Positions 52,096 to 60,950 of a DNA stretch of 64,000 nucleotides are shown piece by piece. The stretch's first letter is position 1. Each line of letters begins with the position of its first letter. The notes below the pieces were generated by a model. The model had not been told where the DNA came from. It saw nothing but the letters and a program-made list of their open reading frames with translations, and did not search any database. Both the position numbers and the translations under genes were made by a program. Source of the DNA: Halalkalicoccus sp. CG83 (lineage in GTDB: Archaea; Halobacteriota; Halobacteria; Halobacteriales; Halalkalicoccaceae); assembly GCF_037081715.1 (NCBI RefSeq), contig NZ_JAZDDH010000002.1, forward strand, positions 496,001 through 560,000, given 5' to 3'.

Positions 52096-53079
52096 CTACG
52101 CCTCGAGCGCCTCGAGCAGCGAGCACTTCCGACAGACCTCGCGGGTCGTAGTCGAACCGCACTCGACGCACTCCTCGAGACCGTCGGTTCGGTCGTCACC
52201 GTACTCCCGCGCGACGACTCCCGCGAGCTCCTCGTAGCCCGCCATGATCGAGTGGCGGGTGCCGGGGTGGTTCTCCTCCAACCCGTAGAGCAGGCGCTGG
52301 ATCTCGCCGCGGTAGGCCTCGTTCGAGTGGGGGCACTCGGTGATGTGGGCCGGCAGATCACGGAGATGGGCGTAGAGCGCGACCTCCTTCTCGGGGACGT
52401 CCCGGAGGGGCTTCGCGCGAGGAACGAACGCCTCGCCCTCGGTTCGCGTCTCGGTGCCGCTCTCGCGTTCGTCGAACGCCCCCAGCGAGGCGTCGAAGTG
52501 CTTCGCGATCTGGGCGAGATCCCCCTCGAGGAAGTTCATCAGCGCGGTCTGGGCCTCGTCGTCGAGGTTGTGGCCCGTCAGTAGCTTATCGGCACCCAAC
52601 TCCTCGGCGTAGCGCGAGAGGGCGTCCCGCCGGAACACGCCACAGTACGCGCAGGCGGCCATGTCCTCGGGATCGTCCTCGACGACGTCGTCCATTCGGA
52701 TCCCGAACTCCTCCTCGTAGCTGACGACCTCGTGGCGGATCCCCAGCTCCTCGGCGAGTTCGACGCAGGCCTCGAGGCTCTCGTCGCGGTAGCCCTCGAT
52801 CCCCTCGTGGATCGTCAGCCCGACGATCTCGACGCGGGGGTCCTCGGCGAACGTCTCGTGGAGCACCTGCGTGAGGACGACGCTGTCCTTGCCGCCCGAG
52901 AGGCCGATCACCCACGTCTCCGGATCGTCGGGGGTCGCGTCGTCGGGGAGCAGCGAGTCCTCGCGGACCCGCCGGCGCACCCGTCGATCGACCGACTCGA
53001 GGAAGTGACCTTCACAGAGGTAGGCCCCGGAGTACGCCGCGTGCATGACCGACTCGCGGTCGCACTTCGTACACTCCAT
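52096..53079 (-). CDS. ncsA: tRNA 2-thiolation protein NcsA (Ncs6/TtuA-like)
   Basis: 327 aa. An N-terminal zinc finger (CTKCDRESVMHAAYSGAYLC), PP-loop VIGLSGGKDSVVLTQVL, a middle MAACAYCGVFRRDALSR with catalytic Cys, TGHNLDDEAQTALMNFLEGD and a C-terminal zinc ribbon (CVECGSTTTREVCRKC). The enzyme adenylates and thiolates wobble U34 with ubiquitin-like SAMP2 as the sulfur carrier in haloarchaea. Convergent with ftsZ2, 25 bases apart. Confidence 0.93.
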   Translation of the reverse strand: MECTKCDRESVMHAAYSGAYLCEGHFLESVDRRVRRRVREDSLLPDDATPDDPETWVIGLSGGKDSVVLTQVLHETFAEDPRVEIVGLTIHEGIEGYRDESLEACVELAEELGIRHEVVSYEEEFGIRMDDVVEDDPEDMAACAYCGVFRRDALSRYAEELGADKLLTGHNLDDEAQTALMNFLEGDLAQIAKHFDASLGAFDERESGTETRTEGEAFVPRAKPLRDVPEKEVALYAHLRDLPAHITECPHSNEAYRGEIQRLLYGLEENHPGTRHSIMAGYEELAGVVAREYGDDRTDGLEECVECGSTTTREVCRKCSLLEALEA

Positions 53080-53194
53080 CGCCGACCCTTGCCCATCGGC
53101 GCGTATGACGGTTTCGCTCCTGCTATCGCTGGCCCGCGGCTTGACACCGCGAGGGTCGAAACGACGCCCATGTCACAGAACCCCCGCCGCGCTG

Positions 53195-53473
53195 ATGGAG
53201 GACGCGGTCGTCCTCGAGCCGGTCCGGTTCGCCGACGGCACGCCCTATCGAAGCGAACCCGTCTGCGAGGCCAGCGAGGACGGCGATCCGGTCGCCGAGA
53301 CCCATCTCGAGGAACGGGGTGACGACGCGTCGCCCCGGGCGGAAACCGTCAACGCACCGATCGACGCGGCGATCATCGACGGGGTCGTCGGGGGTACCGG
53401 GGTCGATCACGACGCGTTCTGGGCGATCGACCGCGTCCACGGCGGCGATCGTGTCGAACGAGCGATGGAGTAG
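53195..53473 (+). CDS. Small acidic hypothetical protein
   Basis: 92 aa: MEDAVVLEPVRFADGTPYRS, then EPVCEASEDGDPVAETHLEE and PIDAAIIDGVVGGTGVDHDA. Acidic with good codon bias. A longer frame to 53045 overlaps the ncsA start region and is less plausible. No family recognised. The 135 bases after it contain nothing I can support. Confidence 0.55.
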   Translation: MEDAVVLEPVRFADGTPYRSEPVCEASEDGDPVAETHLEERGDDASPRAETVNAPIDAAIIDGVVGGTGVDHDAFWAIDRVHGGDRVERAME

Positions 53474-53608
53474 ATCGACGGGCGCTCGTCCGCCGAGGTC
53501 GAACGCTGAGGGAGGCGGAACCGATCTGATCCGATCCCTTACTGGATCGACCGAATCGAACTACGCCGAACCGAACCCGTTTTGCTCGTCGCCCGGCTAC
53601 GGCCGCTG

Positions 53609-54271
53609 ATGGAACGCGCCGCGGCAGTCGAGCGGATCGAACGGCTCGTCGAAACCGTCGAGACCGATCCGATGCCCGTCCCGATCCGCGAGATCTGGGT
53701 CTACGGCGAGGTCTCGCTCGGCCTCGACCCGATCGAACGCCTCGACGTCTACCTCACCAAGGACCTCCTGTTCGCGGGCGGCGAGCGACCGCGAAAGGAG
53801 CCCGAGCGCGAGGAGGAGTTCCTCGCTTCCCACGGGATCGAGGGCGTCGGAAAGAGCGTCGACGCCGAATGGGCCGACGAGTTCCCCGAGCACGTCCGCG
53901 CGAACGACAACGGTCACGCCGCCCCCGAGAAGTGTCTGGCGGCCCACCTCACCGACCCCGACGAGCCGATCCACCTCGAGGTCTGCAACGCGAGCTTCGA
54001 GGACAACGTCACCCAGCGGCTGCGCGGCGCGATGGCACGGGAGGCCTACGAACAGATCCTCGACCCCCGCGGGGTCTGTCTCTGGATCGACGGACGGCGG
54101 AGCGAGGAGGCGTTCGAGAAGCTGCGATCCGGCGAACTGGTCCTCCCGACGTTGCCCGAGGCCCTCGGAATGCTCGGCATGGAGGACGACGAGGCCGCCG
54201 TCGCGGCGGAGACGCTCCGGAAACGGCGCGAGCACCAGGAGGGTGCGACCGTTCGGGGCGACGTGGTCTAA
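53609..54271 (+). CDS. Conserved haloarchaeal protein
   Basis: 220 aa from MERAAAVERIERLVETVETD. It has IREIWVYGEVSLGLDPIERL, then DVYLTKDLLFAGG, which recalls a nucleotidyltransferase-like fold (GxVS...DxY), and a helical C-terminus. I believe it belongs to a haloarchaeal DUF (similar to DUF7095) but am not sure. No catalytic set can be confirmed. Its TAA overlaps the TAG of the convergent methyltransferase (CTAA). Confidence 0.75.
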   Translation: MERAAAVERIERLVETVETDPMPVPIREIWVYGEVSLGLDPIERLDVYLTKDLLFAGGERPRKEPEREEEFLASHGIEGVGKSVDAEWADEFPEHVRANDNGHAAPEKCLAAHLTDPDEPIHLEVCNASFEDNVTQRLRGAMAREAYEQILDPRGVCLWIDGRRSEEAFEKLRSGELVLPTLPEALGMLGMEDDEAAVAAETLRKRREHQEGATVRGDVV

Positions 54272-55056
54272 ACCCGGCCGACGGTCACGTAGAACGGCAC
54301 GGTCTCGGTTCGCTCGTACTCGCCGACCTGCATCTGGTCGATCGTCTCGCGACCCATCCCGCGCCACTCGGCGCGCAGGGAATCGAACTCCTCGACAGTG
54401 AGGCTCTCGGCCAGCGTCTCGCGGTCGCTCTCGACGCCCGCGCCCGTCGCCTTTCGGCGGGCGGCCCGAAGCGCGGCCTCGTCGTACGGCGCTTCTACGC
54501 GCTTCACGTGGTCGTAACGACGGGTGCGGACGTCGGACAGTCCCGCTTTCTCGAACAGGTCTCCGACGTCGGCTCCGAGGGTGACGTCGGTCCCGACACC
54601 CTCGATGTACCGAGCGCGAACCCGGCGCTCGAGACGCGGTTCGCGATCGACCGTCGACTCGACCTCGACCTCGCCGTTGTCGGGCTCGATCGCACAGACG
54701 AGATCGGAGGAGACCCGGGCGAACTCCTCGACGGCCTCCCGGGGTTCGGGGAGGTTGATCAGCAGCGCCTGACAGACCACGAGGTCGACGGCGTCGTCCC
54801 GAAGGGGGAGCCGGGTGGCGTCGCCCGCCGCCATCGGGGCGTGCTCGTGAGCGACGGCCAGAAGGTCGAGATCGGCGTCGATCCCCACCACCTCGGCGTC
54901 GCTCTCTCGGACGAGGACGCGCGTCAGCTCGCCGCTCCCGCAGCCGACGTCGACGATCCGCTCCCGACTGGCGAGCTCGAGGTCAGCCAGTTCCGTCACG
55001 TCGTCCCACATCCCTCGGCGCGTCTCCTCGAGGTAGCCGGCGTCGAACCGGCGCAT
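54268..55056 (-). CDS. Class I SAM-dependent methyltransferase
   Basis: 262 aa. Motif I RIVDVGCGSGELTRVLV, motif II acidic VVGIDADLD, motif IV DLVVCQALLINLPEPREAV. Resembles UbiE/Coq5-type enzymes acting on small molecules. Start at Met in MRRFDAGYLEETRRGMWDDV. It follows nfo on the same strand with a three-base gap, so the two are probably cotranscribed. Substrate unknown. Confidence 0.88.
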   Translation of the reverse strand: MRRFDAGYLEETRRGMWDDVTELADLELASRERIVDVGCGSGELTRVLVRESDAEVVGIDADLDLLAVAHEHAPMAAGDATRLPLRDDAVDLVVCQALLINLPEPREAVEEFARVSSDLVCAIEPDNGEVEVESTVDREPRLERRVRARYIEGVGTDVTLGADVGDLFEKAGLSDVRTRRYDHVKRVEAPYDEAALRAARRKATGAGVESDRETLAESLTVEEFDSLRAEWRGMGRETIDQMQVGEYERTETVPFYVTVGRV

Positions 55057-55059
55057 TGA

Positions 55060-55899
55060 CTACGCGCCCGCCCGGAGCTCCCGGACGCGCTCGATGTTCC
55101 ACTCGTAGCTCCTGCCGTCCTCGGTGGGGGTCTCGAGGACGAACGGCACGTCGCGTTCGCGAAGCTCGGGGTGGTTGACGATCGCCGCCATCCCCTCCTC
55201 GCCGATCAGCCCCTCGCCGACGTGGGCGTGTTCGTCCTTGTTGGTGCCGCAGGCGTGTTTCGAGTCGTTGAGATGGATACACCGGAGGTGCTCGAGCCCC
55301 ACGACGTCGTCGAACTCGCTTACCGTCTCCTCGACGCCCCCGCTCGTCGAGAGGTCGTAGCCCGCGGCGAAGGCGTGGGCGGTGTCGACGCAGACGTCGA
55401 GCTCCTGCTCGCTCAGCTCCAGTACGCGTGCGAGGTGGTCGAACTCGCCGCCGAGCTTCGTCCCGCTCCCGGCGTCGCTCTCGATCAGGATCGTCACGTC
55501 CTCGGGGACCTCGAGTTCGTCGAGCGCGCTCGCGGCGTTCTCGAGGCCGCCGTCGACCCCCGCGCCGGTGTGGGCGCCGAGGTGGACGTTGACGAACCCG
55601 ACTCCCAACCGCTCGGCGGCGTCGAGCTCCGCCTGCATGCTCGCGATCGACTTCTCCCGCAGGTCGTCCTTGGGGGTACAGAGGTTCACCAGATACGAGG
55701 AGTGGATCACCCACGGGCCGTCGAGGCTCTCGCCCGTCTCCTCGCGGAAGCGCTCGGCCTCCTCCTCGCCGATCTCGGGATGGGCCCAGACCTGCGGCGA
55801 GGTGGTGAAGATCTGTCCGCAGTTGCCGCCGACGTCGAGCTGTCGGGTGACGGCGTTGTCGACGCCGCCGGCGATCGAGACGTGTGCTCCAACGCGCAT
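55060..55899 (-). CDS. nfo: Endonuclease IV (AP endonuclease)
   Basis: 279 aa. It incises at abasic sites in base-excision repair using three zinc ions. Signatures: [90 protein letters not shown] and [13 protein letters not shown], covering all metal-ligand motifs. Standard length. First gene of a probable operon with a methyltransferase. Confidence 0.96.
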   Translation of the reverse strand: MRVGAHVSIAGGVDNAVTRQLDVGGNCGQIFTTSPQVWAHPEIGEEEAERFREETGESLDGPWVIHSSYLVNLCTPKDDLREKSIASMQAELDAAERLGVGFVNVHLGAHTGAGVDGGLENAASALDELEVPEDVTILIESDAGSGTKLGGEFDHLARVLELSEQELDVCVDTAHAFAAGYDLSTSGGVEETVSEFDDVVGLEHLRCIHLNDSKHACGTNKDEHAHVGEGLIGEEGMAAIVNHPELRERDVPFVLETPTEDGRSYEWNIERVRELRAGA

Positions 55900-55936
55900 G
55901 CGTACGGGAGCCTCCGGGGGAGGATAGGGGCTTCGA

Positions 55937-56092
55937 TCAGTTCCCGTCGCGGGCGACCGTGATCGTCACCGTCCCGCAGCGACACTCGTAGGCGTGCCGG
56001 ACGCCGCCGCGGGTCTCGACGGTCAGACGCCACTGCTCCTCGCCCAGACGTCGGTCACAGCCCTCGCACGCCGTGTCGAGTCGTTCGAGCAT
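55937..56092 (-). CDS. Small zinc-binding protein
   Basis: 51 aa: [20 protein letters not shown], then [20 protein letters not shown]. CxxC and CxC pairs form a probable zinc site in a short beta-hairpin protein. The longer frame to 56212 has no support. It is 37 bases upstream of nfo on the same strand. Confidence 0.6.
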   Translation of the reverse strand: MLERLDTACEGCDRRLGEEQWRLTVETRGGVRHAYECRCGTVTITVARDGN

Positions 56093-56226
56093 GATATCAC
56101 CTCGGTGCCAGATCGTCCTTAAACCGAGCCAAGCGCGGAGCGGAAGTGAAAGTGACCACAACGGCCGAAACAGAGGCGCTTGGTAGCGATTTACACGGGT
56201 TTCTGACCGCAACAGTTAAACCGATC

Positions 56227-56356
56227 GTGGCGGTAGTAGGAGGTACCAGAACGCCACCGGCGTTAGGGCAGTATCGCTCGAGAAATGAGAGGGCATCCTT
56301 ATACTACCGGTCGGACCTACACGGCTGAGTCGCCGACCCGTTCCGGCGACTCAGCC
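56227..56356 (+). ncRNA. Candidate structured RNA or leader upstream of the coiled-coil gene
   Basis: Nested inverted repeats without an ORF: GTGGCG/CGCCAC (56227-56232, 56252-56257), CGGTAGTA/TACTACCG (56231-56238, 56302-56309), and a perfect 13-bp hairpin GGCTGAGTCGCCG-8-base loop-CGGCGACTCAGCC (56323-56356). A CTTATACT TATA-like element at 56298-56305 sits 20-25 bases before the hairpin, so a transcript could begin with it. The identity (sRNA, terminator or leader) is not known. The whole gap 56093-56451 contains no protein gene I can support. Confidence 0.4.
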
Positions 56357-56372
56357 ACGGGCGTCCGATCGG

Positions 56373-56384
56373 CAGTATATACTG
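56373..56384. promoter_or_regulatory. Palindromic TATA region of the coiled-coil gene
   Basis: CAGTATATACTG is a perfect 12-bp palindrome containing a TATATA core. It is 68 bases before the ATG at 56452, implying a leader of about 40 bases if used. A regulator covering this site would block TBP directly. Confidence 0.5.
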
Positions 56385-56451
56385 GGTTGGTTCCGACGAC
56401 GAGTGTACGCTGCCGGGTATCGGTGGGGGTATGGCAACGGATTAACTACGC

Positions 56452-57333
56452 ATGGTAGACGAAAGCAAGAACATCGAGGTCACGGAGCAGGACCTCGAAA
56501 GCGACTCGAAAGGACAGCTCATCAAACTCGCCGGTCAGCTTCGAGACCGACGAAACGAACTCAACCAGATGGCCTCGGAGCGTGCCTCGAAACGCGACGA
56601 CCTCAACGCCGCGACGCGCGAGAAGGTCGACGAGGCTCAGGAACACCGCGAGAAGCGCGACGAGCTCAACGAGCAGGTCCAGGAGCACAAACAGAAACGT
56701 AACGAGCTCAACGCCGAGGCCAACGAGCTGTTCGAGGAGGTCGAGGGCCGCAAGTCGGACCTCGAACTCGACGAGGGCAAGGACCTCGATCAGCTCGAGG
56801 AGGAGATCGAGCAGCTCGAGTTCAAACAACAGACCGAGGTCCTCTCGACCGAGGACGAGCGCGAGCTCATCGAGAAGATCGAGAACAAGCGCGAGGAGTA
56901 CCGCGAGCGCCAGGAGAAGCTCGAGGGCAACGACGACCTCGAGGAGCTGATCGAGGAAGCCGAGGAGGTCCGCTCGGAGGCCTCGAAACACCACCAGAAG
57001 GTGACCGAGCTCGCCGACAAGGCCCAGGAGCACCACAACCAGATGATCGAGGCCTACCGCGAGGCCGACGACATCCGTGACGACGCCGACGAGATGCACG
57101 AGGCGTTCGTCGAGGTTCAGGAGGCCGCAGACCAGCACCACGAGGACTTCGTCCGCGTCCAGAAGCGCCTGCGCGAGCTCGACAAGAAGGAGGAGCAACA
57201 GCGCAAGTCGAGTCGCGAGGCCGAGCGCGAGGAGGCCAAGGAGGAGGCCGAGGAGATCTACCAGAAGTTCAAGGAGGGCGAGACCCTCGACACCGAGGAC
57301 CTGATGAAGCTCCAGAAGACGGGGCTTCTCTAG
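56452..57333 (+). CDS. COG1340-type coiled-coil protein
   Basis: 293 aa, almost entirely charged heptad repeats rich in Glu, Lys, Arg and Gln (for example RDRRNELNQMASERASKRDD and KEEQQRKSSREAEREEAKEE). No hydrophobic membrane segment. It matches the archaeal COG1340 coiled-coil family, widespread in Euryarchaeota, with no settled function. The C-terminus ends LMKLQKTGLL, a short conserved-looking tail. It has a long, structured upstream region, which suggests regulated expression. Confidence 0.85.
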   Translation: MVDESKNIEVTEQDLESDSKGQLIKLAGQLRDRRNELNQMASERASKRDDLNAATREKVDEAQEHREKRDELNEQVQEHKQKRNELNAEANELFEEVEGRKSDLELDEGKDLDQLEEEIEQLEFKQQTEVLSTEDERELIEKIENKREEYRERQEKLEGNDDLEELIEEAEEVRSEASKHHQKVTELADKAQEHHNQMIEAYREADDIRDDADEMHEAFVEVQEAADQHHEDFVRVQKRLRELDKKEEQQRKSSREAEREEAKEEAEEIYQKFKEGETLDTEDLMKLQKTGLL

Positions 57334-57337
57334 GACC

Positions 57338-57390
57338 TTTTTACGCCTCGGGGATCGCTTGCTTCGCTCGCGACCCGCTCGGCGCAAAAA
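57338..57390. terminator. Inverted-repeat element after the coiled-coil gene
   Basis: TTTTTACGCC (57338-57347) and GGCGCAAAAA (57381-57390) are inverted with one mismatch, flanking a GC-rich CGCTTGCTTCGCTCGCG core. The T-run just after the stop codon suits archaeal termination. The style resembles the palindromic elements at 17019 and 18849. Confidence 0.45.
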
Positions 57391-57506
57391 TCTCCACCAA
57401 AAACCGGCACGGCTTCACCGCGTTGGTCCGCTACTGCGGTGGATCCAGCCTCTGAAATCTCTGCAGTGTATTCCGTTTGCTCATCGGTATCGACCCTCGT
57501 TACAAC

Positions 57507-57541
57507 TTTATAACACTTGATTGTGTGTCACACAGTGTGAC
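57507..57541 (+). promoter_or_regulatory. Promoter with palindromic operator over the start codon
   Basis: TTTATAA (57507-57513) is a TATA box 27 bases before the GTG at 57537. GTCACACAGTGTGAC (57527-57541), a palindrome with 7-bp arms and one central base, covers the expected transcription start and the start codon. Binding here would block initiation of a leaderless mRNA. Confidence 0.6.
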
Positions 57542-58247
57542 GGGATCCGATCCCTACGGTCGTGCCATCCACGATCACCAGCGCGGGAAACGGGAGCGTC
57601 CACTCCTTGAACGAAACGGTGACGAGACGCGCGAACATCCGATCGAACGGTTCTATTTCACCGGGTTTTCCGGCAGCGAATGGATCGAATCCGTCTTCGA
57701 TGGACCGTTGCTCGATATAGGTGCCGGCGCCGGTCGTCACGCACTCTACTTTCAGGAACGGTTCGAGACCGTCGCCATCGACGTCTCCGAGCGGCTCGTC
57801 AAGACGATGCGCGAACGCGGGGTTGAGGACGCCCGCTGCGTCGATATGTTCGCACTTGGGGAGACGTTCGGGCGAGATCGGTTCTGCTCGGCGTTCTCCT
57901 ACGGCACGCAGGTCGGCCTCGCCGGATCGATGGACGGGCTTCGACGGTTCCTCGCCGACCTTGCGTTCGTGACGACGCCCGAGGCAAGGACGGTTCTCGA
58001 CGCCTACGACCCGAATCACAAGGGAGCGATCGACTTGCTCGGCTACCGCGCTGACCCAACACCCGGCCTCGCCTACCGGCTCTACTGGTTCGAGTACGAC
58101 GGCGACGTGAGCGAGCCGCTGCTGTTCCGTCTGTTCAGTCCGAACCGGTTTCAGGAGGCCGCCATCGGAACGGGCTGGAGGGTGACCGAAATACGGCGGG
58201 AGCCGGAGGAGGGACATCACTACCGGGCGCTTCTAACGAAGCCCTGA
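57537..58247 (+). CDS. SAM-dependent methyltransferase
   Basis: 236 aa from a leaderless GTG (TGSDPYGRAIHDHQRGKRER). Motif I GPLLDIGAGAGRHALYFQER, motif II TVAIDVSERLVKTMRERGV, then FCSAFSYGTQVGLAGSMDGL in the motif IV region. The C-terminal part (LAYRLYWFEYDGDVSEPLLF) may hold the acceptor. Related to class I small-molecule methyltransferases. Substrate is unknown; the palindrome over its start suggests it responds to a signal. Confidence 0.85.
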   Translation: MTGSDPYGRAIHDHQRGKRERPLLERNGDETREHPIERFYFTGFSGSEWIESVFDGPLLDIGAGAGRHALYFQERFETVAIDVSERLVKTMRERGVEDARCVDMFALGETFGRDRFCSAFSYGTQVGLAGSMDGLRRFLADLAFVTTPEARTVLDAYDPNHKGAIDLLGYRADPTPGLAYRLYWFEYDGDVSEPLLFRLFSPNRFQEAAIGTGWRVTEIRREPEEGHHYRALLTKP

Positions 58248-58372
58248 TCCGAACTCGGTACCGGCGACGTTGGAGACGCTCGTTACGGCTTCGAAACGGC
58301 TCGAACGATCGGCTGCAGACGAAAGGTTAACCGCCCGAGAGCGCAAGCATCGGTTATGACTCGGAGGTTCGT

Positions 58373-59365
58373 ATGAAGGCGGCGGCGCTCGGCCGGGGGG
58401 TGATCGCGATCGTCGGCGTTCTCGTCGCGGCGGCGGCGGCGTACGTGCTGTTCATCGCAGTGCCCACGACCGGCGTCGAACTCGTCGGCGTCCTGCTCGT
58501 GATCGCGACCGCCATGGCCGGCCTGCGGATGGCGGGCGGGATCGCAGATCGCGTCTTTCCGACGTACAACATCGCCGAAGTCGCCATCGAGGGGCCGATC
58601 TCCCGGGACGGCGGTCGGCGCTTCCCGAGCGGCCCGGGAACGACGCCGACCGACGACGTCGTCGAGCAGATCGAATCCGCGAACGAGGACTCGAACGTCG
58701 GAGGACTGCTCGTCAAGCTCAACACGCCCGGCGGCGAGGTCGTCCCCAGCGACGACATCCGGCGCGCTGTCGTCGAGTTCGACGGGCCCGCGCTGGCCTA
58801 CACCACCGACGTCTGCGGCAGCGGCGGCTACTGGATCGCGAGCGGCTGCGACGAGCTGTTCGCCCGCGAGGCGAGCCTGGTCGGGTCGATCGGCGTCATC
58901 GGTTCGCGGGTCAACGCCGCGGAGCTCGCCGATCGCGTCGGACTCGAGTACGAACGGTTCGCCGCCGGCGCGTACAAGGACGCGGGCGTGCCGCTGCGCG
59001 AGATGGAGGACGACGAACGCGTCTACCTCCAGGGGCTGATCGACGACTTCTACGGCCAGTTCGTCGAGCGTGTTGCCGAGGGGCGCGAGTTGAGCGAGGA
59101 GGAGGTCCGGGCAACCGAGGCCCGGGTCTACCTCGGCGAGGAGGCGTTGGAGTTGGGGCTGGTCGACGCGATCGGCACCCGCGAGGACGCCGAACAGCGG
59201 CTCGCGGAGCTACTCGAGATCGAGCCGGCCGTTCGGGAGTTCGAGCCGGATCGCGGGATGCTGGATCGAGTCGGCGGAGCGAGCCGGGCGGTGGCCTACG
59301 CCTTCGGCGCCGGAGTCGCGAGCGTCTTCGGCGACGCCGACCGCGAGATCGAGATCCGGTTGTAG
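58373..59365 (+). CDS. sppA: Signal peptide peptidase SppA (S49 family)
   Basis: 330 aa. Two N-terminal hydrophobic segments (residues 10-30 and 35-55) anchor it, then the S49 domain: VAIEGPIS, LVKLNTPGGEV, the nucleophile Ser in CGSGGYWIASG, GSIGVIGSR and the general base Lys in AAGAYKDAGVPLREM. Archaeal SppA degrades leftover signal peptides in the membrane. Followed 43 bases later by a DUF373 gene on the same strand. Confidence 0.92.
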   Translation: MKAAALGRGVIAIVGVLVAAAAAYVLFIAVPTTGVELVGVLLVIATAMAGLRMAGGIADRVFPTYNIAEVAIEGPISRDGGRRFPSGPGTTPTDDVVEQIESANEDSNVGGLLVKLNTPGGEVVPSDDIRRAVVEFDGPALAYTTDVCGSGGYWIASGCDELFAREASLVGSIGVIGSRVNAAELADRVGLEYERFAAGAYKDAGVPLREMEDDERVYLQGLIDDFYGQFVERVAEGRELSEEEVRATEARVYLGEEALELGLVDAIGTREDAEQRLAELLEIEPAVREFEPDRGMLDRVGGASRAVAYAFGAGVASVFGDADREIEIRL

Positions 59366-59408
59366 GGCTGGTGGGTTTTTATCCCACCGTCGACTGTGTC
59401 CACGTATC

Positions 59409-60548
59409 GTGAGTACGCTGGTGGTGTGCCTGGATCGCTCGGGCGACGTCGTCCGGGCGGCCGGCGTCTCTCCGCCGGTCGTCGGCTGGGAAGCCGTCCG
59501 TTCGCTGGTGTTGGACGTGGGTCTGGCGGATCCGGAGGACTCGAACGTCAACTGCCTGCTCGAGGCACTGCGGGTCACCCGCGAGCTGCGCGACGGCGAC
59601 GAGGAGGTGACGGTCGCGGTGCTCGCGGGCGACGGCGACGCCGTCGGTGCCGGACGGGCGATCGCTACCCAGGTCGAGGCGCTTCGCGCCGACGTCGGGG
59701 CCGACGCCGCGGTCATCGTCCTCGACTCCTCGGAGGACGAACGGCTCGTCCCCGTGATCGAGAGTCGCCTGCCGGTCGACTCGGTCGACAGGGTCGTCGT
59801 CAGACAGGCCCGCGACATCGAGTCGACGTACTACCTGCTGAAACAGTTCCTCGCCGACGAAGAGCTCAGACAGACGACGCTGGTCCCCGTCGGCGTCGCG
59901 CTGCTGGTCTTCCCGGTGCTCCTCGCGTACATGACCCCGGTGGTCGCCGTCGCATCGATCGCCGCCGTGGTCGGGCTGTTCCTCCTGTATAAGGGCCTCG
60001 GGATCGACCGCTATGTCGCCTCCATGCCCGCCGGGGTCCGCGACGCGCTCTACTCCGGACAGGTGTCGGTCGTCACCTACGTCGTCGCCGCGGGTCTCAC
60101 GCTGATCGGCGTCTTCGCCGGCCTGCTCGGCGTCTCGAACCTCCCGAGCCACGAGGGTGTGTTCGTCCCCGCGATGCGGTTCGCGTTCGACAGCGTACCC
60201 TGGCTCGCGATGGCGGCGCTCGCAGCGAGCACCGGCCGACTGCTCGACGAGACGATCCGTGACGAGCCGGTGGCCGGTTCGTCGTTCAACCTGCCGTTCG
60301 GCGTGATCGCGCTCGGCATCGTCGTCCGCGGGTTCTCGGCGTACTTCCTCCAGCGAAGCGACGTCATCGCGCCGACGACGATCCCGCCGCTCGACGTCGG
60401 CGTGCTCTCCGTCGAGGGGTTCGTCCTCTCGCCGATCCAGCGTCTCGCCGTCTTCGTCGTCGCCGGCGTCGTCGTGAGCCTCGTGGGCGTCCGCGCCGCC
60501 ACCTATCTCGGCGGGCCGCCGCCCTCGGAGCCGGAGGCGACCGACTGA
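59409..60548 (+). CDS. DUF373 family membrane protein
   Basis: 379 aa from a GTG (STLVVCLDRSGDVVRAAGVS). A soluble N-terminal domain of about 160 residues with conserved VLAGDGDAVGAGRAIATQVE and ARDIESTYYLLKQFLADEE, followed by about seven hydrophobic segments. This is the archaeal DUF373 family, often near membrane-protein or translocation genes; function unknown. Adjacent to sppA. Confidence 0.9.
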   Translation: MSTLVVCLDRSGDVVRAAGVSPPVVGWEAVRSLVLDVGLADPEDSNVNCLLEALRVTRELRDGDEEVTVAVLAGDGDAVGAGRAIATQVEALRADVGADAAVIVLDSSEDERLVPVIESRLPVDSVDRVVVRQARDIESTYYLLKQFLADEELRQTTLVPVGVALLVFPVLLAYMTPVVAVASIAAVVGLFLLYKGLGIDRYVASMPAGVRDALYSGQVSVVTYVVAAGLTLIGVFAGLLGVSNLPSHEGVFVPAMRFAFDSVPWLAMAALAASTGRLLDETIRDEPVAGSSFNLPFGVIALGIVVRGFSAYFLQRSDVIAPTTIPPLDVGVLSVEGFVLSPIQRLAVFVVAGVVVSLVGVRAATYLGGPPPSEPEATD

Positions 60549-60845
60549 TCACGGCGAACGCGACGGCCGGTCGTAGGGGCCGCCGAGTTCCGAGATGCAG
60601 TTCCAACAGTAGGTGTAGCCCGGCTCGTTCTCGGCGCGACAGATCCCGCAGACGACCGCCGACGAGTTCGAGCCGTCTCCCCGATTCGTCTCGGCGGGGA
60701 CCGACGACGAGACGCGCGGGTTCGGGGTCGAGGACGCCGTCGGACCGTCGCCGTTCCCGCTTCGGGACCGGAGGAGGTAGCTCACCACCAGGTAGAGGAG
60801 GGTGTAGCCGATCAGGAGGCCGGCGAGTAGCTCGACCGAGACCAT
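60549..60845 (-). CDS. Membrane-anchored zinc-ribbon protein
   Basis: 98 aa. An N-terminal transmembrane helix (VELLAGLLIGYTLLYLVVSY), a Ser/Pro-rich linker and a C-terminal zinc ribbon (VVCGICRAENEPGYTYCWNC). The stop abuts the DUF373 stop tail to tail with no gap. Probably an anchored zinc ribbon facing the cytoplasm; function unknown. Confidence 0.78.
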   Translation of the reverse strand: MVSVELLAGLLIGYTLLYLVVSYLLRSRSGNGDGPTASSTPNPRVSSSVPAETNRGDGSNSSAVVCGICRAENEPGYTYCWNCISELGGPYDRPSRSP

Positions 60846-60950
60846 GGCTCTCTATCGTGTGGTACGGTATCATGGAATATGGGCTTTCGGGCGGTCGGCC
60901 GTGGCGGACGATCCACAGCGGCTTTACTCGCGGCTCGCCACCCTCCGTCC

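Noticed and set aside
50715-52361. 548-aa minus-strand open frame
   Set aside because: Antisense to cdrS and ftsZ2; no motif.
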